64,000 nucleotides of DNA from Streptomyces sp. NBC_01481 (GTDB taxonomy: Bacteria; Actinomycetota; Actinomycetes; Streptomycetales; Streptomycetaceae): positions 434,001-498,000 of the forward strand of contig NZ_JAPEPT010000004.1 of the NCBI RefSeq assembly GCF_026339995.1, written 5' to 3'. The notes below the pieces were generated by a model. It was not told where the DNA came from, made no database searches, and saw only the letters and a program-made list of their open reading frames with translations. Both the position numbers and the translations under genes were made by a program. This document shows positions 59,412 to 64,000 of the stretch, in pieces. Positions within the stretch are counted from its first letter, which is position 1. Each line of letters opens with the position of its first letter.

Positions 59412-61475
59412 TCAAATCCGAACGGCGTAGAGCGTGCTGTCGTCGCTGCCGAAGTACACCGTGTCCTGGGTGACGGCAGGTGAGTGCACCGGAGCGGAGG
59501 CGGAGTAGGCCCACAACTGCTCTCCTGTCGCGGCATTCACCGCGTACAGCTTGGTGTCGGCGCTGCCCACGTACACCACCGAGCCTGCTGCGGCCGGAGC
59601 GTGGACGTCTCCTGTGGCGGTGAACTCCCATGTGGGCTTGCCTGTGCCGGCGTCCAGCGCGTGCAGTGTCTTGCCGCCCCCCACGTACACCACTCCTTTG
59701 ACGATCGCCGGGTTGGATCCGACGGAGGCGCCCTCGAATCGCCAGACTTGCTTCCCTGTGCCTGCGTCGACCGCGTAGAGAGCGCCGTCGGTGCTGCCGA
59801 AGTAGACGACGCCGCCCGCTACGGCCGGGATGCCGGACACGGCCCCGCGAGTGGTGAAGGCCCACCGCTTCTCGCCGGTGTTCGCGTTCACCGCGTAGAG
59901 GCTCGTGTCGCTGCTGCCCACGTACACCGTCTCGCCGGACACGGCGGGGGAGTGGGTGTCGTTGCCCGTGTCGAAGGTCCACCGGCGCTTTCCGTCGGCC
60001 GCGTCGAGGGCGTACAGCCGGTGGTCCGCGCTGCCGACGTAGGCAACGCCCCCTGTCACGACGGGGGTATGGACGATGCCCCCTGTGGTGAACCGCCAAC
60101 GGACCTTGCCCGAACGCGCGTCGAAGGCGTACAGGGTGCGGTCGTCGCTGCCGAGGTACACGCTGCCGCCCAGCACGGTCGGTGCGGAGCCGATGGCCGC
60201 GGCGGTGGTGTACTTCCATCGCTGCCGCCCGCCGGCGGTGGTCAGCGCGTACAGCGTGCCGTCGTTGCTGGCCGCGTAGACCAGATCCCCGGCCACCCTC
60301 GGGTAGGACAGCACCGTGCCGGTGGTCGTGAACCGCCAGCGCAGCGACCCCGCGGCGGGCGACTCGCGATCCCGCGTGAGGCCCCAGGTGGCCGCTGCCA
60401 GCCCGCCGGCCCCCAGGGCACCGGCCGCGGCGTACAGCAGTCGGCGACGGCTGACCGGCTGCTCCGGCACAGGCTCCGGCCCGGGCTCCGGCAGGCTCGG
60501 CTGCTGCTCGGGCACGGGGGAGTGGTCCGCCGAAGTCGACGTCGGCAGGTCCGGGAAAACGAGCGTCCCCGACGTGTCTTCGTCCTGCCAGGGCTTGGGC
60601 AGCCAGCCCGCGCCGAGCAGTTCCACCGGGGAGCGGCCGCCGGTCAGAGCGGGCATCAGGGCCGACAGGGCCGGGCGGTCGGCAGGCCGCTTCGACAGGC
60701 ACCAACCGATCAGTTCGCGCAACCCGGCCGGTATCGCCTGGAGTTTGGGCTCCTCGTGCACCACGCGGAACAACAGGGCCGGTACGGAGGCTTCTCCGAA
60801 GGGACCAGCACCCGTCGCGGCGAAAGCCAGAACCGAGCCGAGCGAGAACACGTCCGACGAGGGCTCGATCGGCAGTCCCTGGATCTGCTCGGGAGACATG
60901 TAGCCCGGAGACCCGATCGTGGTGCCGGTGAGCGTCAGTCCGCTGTGCTCGGCGAGCCGGGAGATTCCGAAGTCGATGACGCGTGGCCCGTCCTCGGCCA
61001 GCAGCACATTGGCGGGCTTGAGATCCCGGTGGATGAGAGCCGCACCATGAATCGCCGTCAGCGCTTCCACCAGCGCCGCACCGAGCGCCCGTACGGACCG
61101 CTCCGGGAAGGGGCCGCCCTTGTGCACCGCTTGCTGGAGCGAGGGGCCGGGAATGTACGCGGTCGCCAGCCACGGCCGGCTGCCGTCGGGGTCCGCGTCG
61201 ACCACCCCGGCCGTGAAGAATCCGCTCACGGCGCGCGAGGCGATCACCTCGCGGGCGAAGCGCTGCCGGAAGGCGGGGTCTTGTACGTAGTCGGGACGGA
61301 TGACCTTGATCGCGACCCGCCGACCGCTCGGCGAGTACCCGAGGTAGACCCGGCCCATGCCGCCACTGCCCAACTGGGCAACCAGCCGGTATGGCCCCAC
61401 GACGGTGGGGTCGTCAGGTCCCAATGGCTCCAAGGCGCCCCCCCGGGTCACATCCTGGACAAACAACCGTGTCAC
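59412..61475 (-). CDS. Ser/Thr protein kinase with extracellular PQQ-type beta-propeller
   Basis: 687 residues. Kinase domain residues about 27-275: GSGGMGRVYLG, Lys57, HRDLKPANVLL (149-155), DFG (168-170), GYMSPEQIQG. A Pro/Glu-rich linker leads to one membrane segment (RRRLLYAAAGALGAGGLAAATWGL, preceded by a SRRR basic cluster), then about seven PQQ-like blades, each with a copy of the pattern V-Y-x-G-S-x-D-x-x-L-Y-A-x-D/N-x-x-T-G-x-x-x-W. The propeller would face outside as a ligand or protein sensor. Divergent from polX. Confidence 0.94.
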   Translation of the reverse strand: MTRLFVQDVTRGGALEPLGPDDPTVVGPYRLVAQLGSGGMGRVYLGYSPSGRRVAIKVIRPDYVQDPAFRQRFAREVIASRAVSGFFTAGVVDADPDGSRPWLATAYIPGPSLQQAVHKGGPFPERSVRALGAALVEALTAIHGAALIHRDLKPANVLLAEDGPRVIDFGISRLAEHSGLTLTGTTIGSPGYMSPEQIQGLPIEPSSDVFSLGSVLAFAATGAGPFGEASVPALLFRVVHEEPKLQAIPAGLRELIGWCLSKRPADRPALSALMPALTGGRSPVELLGAGWLPKPWQDEDTSGTLVFPDLPTSTSADHSPVPEQQPSLPEPGPEPVPEQPVSRRRLLYAAAGALGAGGLAAATWGLTRDRESPAAGSLRWRFTTTGTVLSYPRVAGDLVYAASNDGTLYALTTAGGRQRWKYTTAAAIGSAPTVLGGSVYLGSDDRTLYAFDARSGKVRWRFTTGGIVHTPVVTGGVAYVGSADHRLYALDAADGKRRWTFDTGNDTHSPAVSGETVYVGSSDTSLYAVNANTGEKRWAFTTRGAVSGIPAVAGGVVYFGSTDGALYAVDAGTGKQVWRFEGASVGSNPAIVKGVVYVGGGKTLHALDAGTGKPTWEFTATGDVHAPAAAGSVVYVGSADTKLYAVNAATGEQLWAYSASAPVHSPAVTQDTVYFGSDDSTLYAVRI

Positions 61476-61525
61476 TTGCGGCGGCAGTGTATCGGGTATT
61501 CATGGACATCAGATGGCGAAGGCGA

Positions 61526-61551
61526 TCATCTCAATAAGTAAGATGAGATGA
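61526..61551. promoter_or_regulatory. Inverted repeat between kinase and polX
   Basis: TCATCTCA (61526-61533) and TGAGATGA (61544-61551) are perfect inverted arms around a 10-bp AT-rich centre (ATAAGTAAGA), in an unusually AT-rich stretch of the divergent spacer, 51 bp before the kinase start. Looks like an operator or promoter element; no regulator can be assigned. Confidence 0.45.
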
Positions 61552-61647
61552 AGGGATCTTGTGTTCAATCTGCCCGGTACGAGCAGGTGAACCCGGATGG
61601 CCATGCCCAGGCGTGCCTCCCCGGCCGTACCGGAGCACCATGAAGGT

Positions 61648-63381
61648 ATGGTCCGAGCGAACGAGGACGTCGAATCACTCCTCCAGGAGTACGCCGACCT
61701 GATCGCGATCAGCGGCGGTGACGCCTTCAAGGCGCGTGCCTACGAAAAGGCCGCCCGCGCCGTCGGCGGCTACCACGCGGACGTCTCGAAGCTCGACGCC
61801 AAGGCCCTGCGGGAGATCCCCAACGTCGGCAAGTCGATCGCCGACAAGATCGCCGAGTATCTGCAGTCCGGCCACGTCGCCACCATCGAGGAGACCCGGG
61901 CCTCGATTCCCGCCGGGGTGCGCGAGCTGATCACCATCCCCATGCTCGGGCCCAAGAAGGCCATGGTCCTCTACGAGGAGCTGGGCATCTCCTCCGTGGA
62001 CCAGCTGCTGGACGCCATCGATGCCGAGAAGCTGCGCGACCTGAAGGGCTTCGGCGAGAAGACCGAGGAGAACATCCTCCACGGGATCTCCCTGATGCAG
62101 AAGGCCGGTGGCGGCCGGATCCTCATCGGCGCGGCCATGGACATCGCCGAACAGATCGTCTCCGACCTGTCAGGCATCCCCGGATGCGAACGATGCACCT
62201 ACGCGGGATCGCTGCGCCGCATGAGGGAGACGATCGGGGACATCGACATCCTGGTGGCGGCCGAGCAATCGGCGCCGTTCATGGAGGCCCTGAGCGGCCT
62301 TTCCCAAACGGCCGAGGTCATCGCGCACGGCGAGAAGAAGACCTCCATCCGCACCACCAAGGGCCTCCAGGTGGATCTGCGAGTCCTTCCGCCCCAATCC
62401 TGGGGAGCGGGACTGCAGTACTTCACCGGATCCAAGGCGCACAACATCCGCACCCGTGAGATCGCCGTACGCCACAAGCTCAAGCTCTCCGAGTACGGGC
62501 TCTTCCACGCCAAGACCGGCAAGCTGATCACCTCGGAGTCGGAGGAGGACATCTACGACAGGCTCGGCCTGCCCTGGATCCCGCCGCCCCTGCGTGAGGA
62601 CCGGGGGGAGATCGCGGCAGGAATGCGCGGCGAACTCCCCGACCTGCTGGCCGAGAAGGACATCAGGGGCGACCTGCACACCCACACCGACCTCACCGAC
62701 GGCCTCGCCCCGCTGGAGGACATGGTCGCCGCCGCTGCCGCCCGGGGCTACGCGTACTACGCGATCACCGACCACGCCCCGAACCTCTACATGCAGCGCA
62801 TGACCGACGAGAAGATCCTGGCTCAGCGCGAGCGCGTACGCGAACTCGACCGGAAGCACCACGGGATGCGGCTACTGCACGGAACGGAGCTCAACATCGG
62901 CCCGGACGGCGAGGTCGACTGGCCCGACGACTTCCTGGAGGGCTTCGACCTGTGCGTGGCCTCCGTCCATTCACACTTCAACCAGAGCCGGCAGGCGCTC
63001 ACCCGCCGGCTCGTCCGCGCCTGCGAGAACCCGCACGTGGCCGTCATCGGGCACCCCACCACCCGCAGGATCGGCAAGCGCCCCGGGATCGACGCCGACT
63101 TCGACGCCGTCTTCGAAGCCTGCGCGAGAACGGGCACCGCCCTGGAGATCAACGCGCATCCGGAGCGACTCGACCTCTGCGACGAGGACATCCTGCGCGC
63201 GAAGCGGTACGGCGTGAAGTTCGCGGTGAACTCGGACGCGCACTCCACCACGCATCTGCCCTACATGCGCTACGGGGTGGGCACGGCGCAACGCGGATGG
63301 CTGACGAAGGACGACGTCATCAACACCTGGCCGCTGACGAAGCTGCGCCGGTTCCTGCGCAAGGGTGGCGCGGGGGCGTAG
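61648..63381 (+). CDS. polX: DNA polymerase X family protein with PHP domain
   Basis: 577 residues from ATG 61648, chosen because homologues start with a MxRxNE-like sequence just before LLQEYADLIAISGGDAFKARAYEKAA; ATG 61597 has the better ribosome site. Helix-hairpin-helix elements (LREIPNVGKSIADKIAEYL, IPMLGPKKAMVLYEELG, LKGFGEKTEENIL), then the Pol X palm: GSLRRMRETIGDIDILVA (two catalytic Asp) and VDLRV (third Asp). The C-terminal PHP domain DLHTHTDLTDGLAPLEDMV, ITDHAPN, HGTELNI, ASVHSHF, IGHPTTR and NSDAHS has the metal-binding residues for 3'-5' exonuclease/AP activity. Base excision repair and gap filling. Confidence 0.95.
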   Translation: MVRANEDVESLLQEYADLIAISGGDAFKARAYEKAARAVGGYHADVSKLDAKALREIPNVGKSIADKIAEYLQSGHVATIEETRASIPAGVRELITIPMLGPKKAMVLYEELGISSVDQLLDAIDAEKLRDLKGFGEKTEENILHGISLMQKAGGGRILIGAAMDIAEQIVSDLSGIPGCERCTYAGSLRRMRETIGDIDILVAAEQSAPFMEALSGLSQTAEVIAHGEKKTSIRTTKGLQVDLRVLPPQSWGAGLQYFTGSKAHNIRTREIAVRHKLKLSEYGLFHAKTGKLITSESEEDIYDRLGLPWIPPPLREDRGEIAAGMRGELPDLLAEKDIRGDLHTHTDLTDGLAPLEDMVAAAAARGYAYYAITDHAPNLYMQRMTDEKILAQRERVRELDRKHHGMRLLHGTELNIGPDGEVDWPDDFLEGFDLCVASVHSHFNQSRQALTRRLVRACENPHVAVIGHPTTRRIGKRPGIDADFDAVFEACARTGTALEINAHPERLDLCDEDILRAKRYGVKFAVNSDAHSTTHLPYMRYGVGTAQRGWLTKDDVINTWPLTKLRRFLRKGGAGA

Positions 63382-63398
63382 TGGCGATGACGCCGGCG

Positions 63399-64000
63399 TC
63401 ACGAAAGGGCGGTGCCCCGTGCCAGGAGCAGTGCCACATCGGCCGCCGCCACGGCGACCGTCCCGGCGAACGCCGCCTTGCGCCAGTACCGGCCAAGTGC
63501 GAGCCCCGCGACCGCTGTCGGCACTGCCGCGAACAGCGTGGCCGCTCCCCATGCGCCCGGCGGTCCCGCGGGGCCCAGCACCAGTACCGCCGTTGCCGCC
63601 ACCAGGGGGACCGGCAGCAGCAGCCGGGTGCCGGTGACGCCCAGCCGGTGCGGCAGTCCGCGTACCCCGGTCCGCAGATCGTCGGGGATGTCGGGGAGTA
63701 CGTCGCCCAGATGGGCCGCGATGCCAAGGAGTGCTCCGGCCGTCACGGCCCACCATGCCGGCCAGGGACGGCCGGGCATGCTCAGGGTGACGAACGCCGG
63801 AAGACTGCCGAATCCGACCGCGTACGGGAGCCAGGACAGCACCGTCGCCTTCAGCTTCACGTTGTACGCCCATGCCGCCGCGACCGCGGCGAGGTGCACC
63901 GTACCGGCGGCAAGGCCGCAGGCCAGCGACAGCGGCACACACAGCAGGAGGGCGGCGAACGCCGCGGCCCACACAGCGCCCGGGCCCACGGAACCGTCGG
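63399..64000 (-). CDS. UbiA-family prenyltransferase, 5'-truncated by window edge
   Basis: At least 200 residues, open to the end of the window, so the N-terminus lies outside. About six helices. The second Asp-rich motif is present (HLGDVLPDIPDDLRTGVRGLPHRLG), as is the linker WAYNVKLKATVLSWLPYAVGFGSLP typical of UbiA proteins; the first NDxxD motif must be in the missing part. Membrane enzyme that attaches prenyl chains to an aromatic or other acceptor. Converges on polX (17-bp gap, which contains part of a palindrome TGACGCCGGCGTCA). Confidence 0.85.
   Translation of the reverse strand, partial: DGSVGPGAVWAAAFAALLLCVPLSLACGLAAGTVHLAAVAAAWAYNVKLKATVLSWLPYAVGFGSLPAFVTLSMPGRPWPAWWAVTAGALLGIAAHLGDVLPDIPDDLRTGVRGLPHRLGVTGTRLLLPVPLVAATAVLVLGPAGPPGAWGAATLFAAVPTAVAGLALGRYWRKAAFAGTVAVAAADVALLLARGTALS

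Noticed and set aside
63388..63401. Palindrome TGACGCCGGCGTCA at the polX/UbiA junction as an operator
   Set aside because: It overlaps the UbiA stop in a convergent junction, where a regulator site is not expected, and is too tight for a hairpin terminator.
1..64000. Insertion sequences, prophage, integrase-attachment sites, CRISPR arrays
   Set aside because: No transposase, integrase, phage structural genes or regularly spaced long repeats were recognised; the only tandem repeats are the short ones listed.

Overview
The window looks like chromosomal DNA of a Streptomyces or close relative. It is GC-rich, with mostly G/C at third codon positions, frequent GTG and TTG starts, 4-bp start/stop overlaps and many short leaders. 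Regulatory sites resemble those of streptomycetes: a DasR-type element at a chitinase, a DtxR/IdeR-type iron box and a MerR-type 19-bp-spacer promoter. The protein families also fit: SpoIIE-type PP2C phosphatases, a GPP34 protein, two PASTA-less Ser/Thr kinases, NlpC/P60, L,D-transpeptidase and M9 collagenase. I saw no rRNA, tRNA, CRISPR array, complete insertion sequence or phage genes, but tRNAs were not searched exhaustively.

Left part (1-15.8 kb): gene relics, a VOC protein, an AraC regulator and an atypical LuxR/NarL regulator are followed by a ketoacyl synthase divergent from two tandem fatty acyl-AMP ligases (FAAL). The same strand then carries a complete [NiFe]-hydrogenase maturation set, hypA-hypB-hypF-hypC-hypD-hypE, tightly coupled by overlaps, but with no hydrogenase structural genes and no carrier protein in view. 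A four- to five-helix membrane protein downstream reads toward hypE and has an iron box next to its start.

Middle (16-38.7 kb): cyclophilin, a membrane SpoIIE phosphatase, Xaa-Pro aminopeptidase, a secreted collagenase, a GntR regulator, a GT39-like mannosyltransferase, a rhomboid protease, a Ser/Thr kinase, a transglutaminase-like protein and an aldo/keto reductase. Next come a three-gene permease/hypothetical/PaaN-like aldehyde dehydrogenase operon, an ABC exporter behind a MerR-type promoter, and a large Cache-PAS-GAF-SpoIIE-HATPase regulator.

Envelope-sensing locus (38.7-45.7 kb): a secreted class C beta-lactamase-like serine hydrolase, a NarL/DesK-type two-component pair, and a divergent operon of a small membrane protein, an ABC ATPase and a large FtsX permease. 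An identical 16-bp palindrome, GTACAGCCTGCTGTAC, lies upstream of the hydrolase and again in the divergent spacer between the kinase and the ABC operon. This is direct sequence support for one regulon. I regard it as the best candidate for a coherent, possibly undescribed system.

Right part (45.8-64 kb): a TetR-controlled cupin / alpha-beta hydrolase (frameshifted) / MFS efflux operon, then a secreted-enzyme region with L,D-transpeptidase, GH18 chitinase, NlpC/P60 and a peptidase-inhibitor-like protein. A frameshifted SpoIIE phosphatase follows. A processive GT2 synthase is translationally coupled to a membrane-anchored GH26-like hydrolase, which suggests exopolysaccharide synthesis. The window ends with a PQQ-propeller Ser/Thr kinase, a PolX-PHP DNA polymerase and a partial UbiA prenyltransferase. 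Three apparent single-G losses in two genes (48.45, 55.83 and 56.0 kb) need checking against reads before these genes are called pseudogenes.
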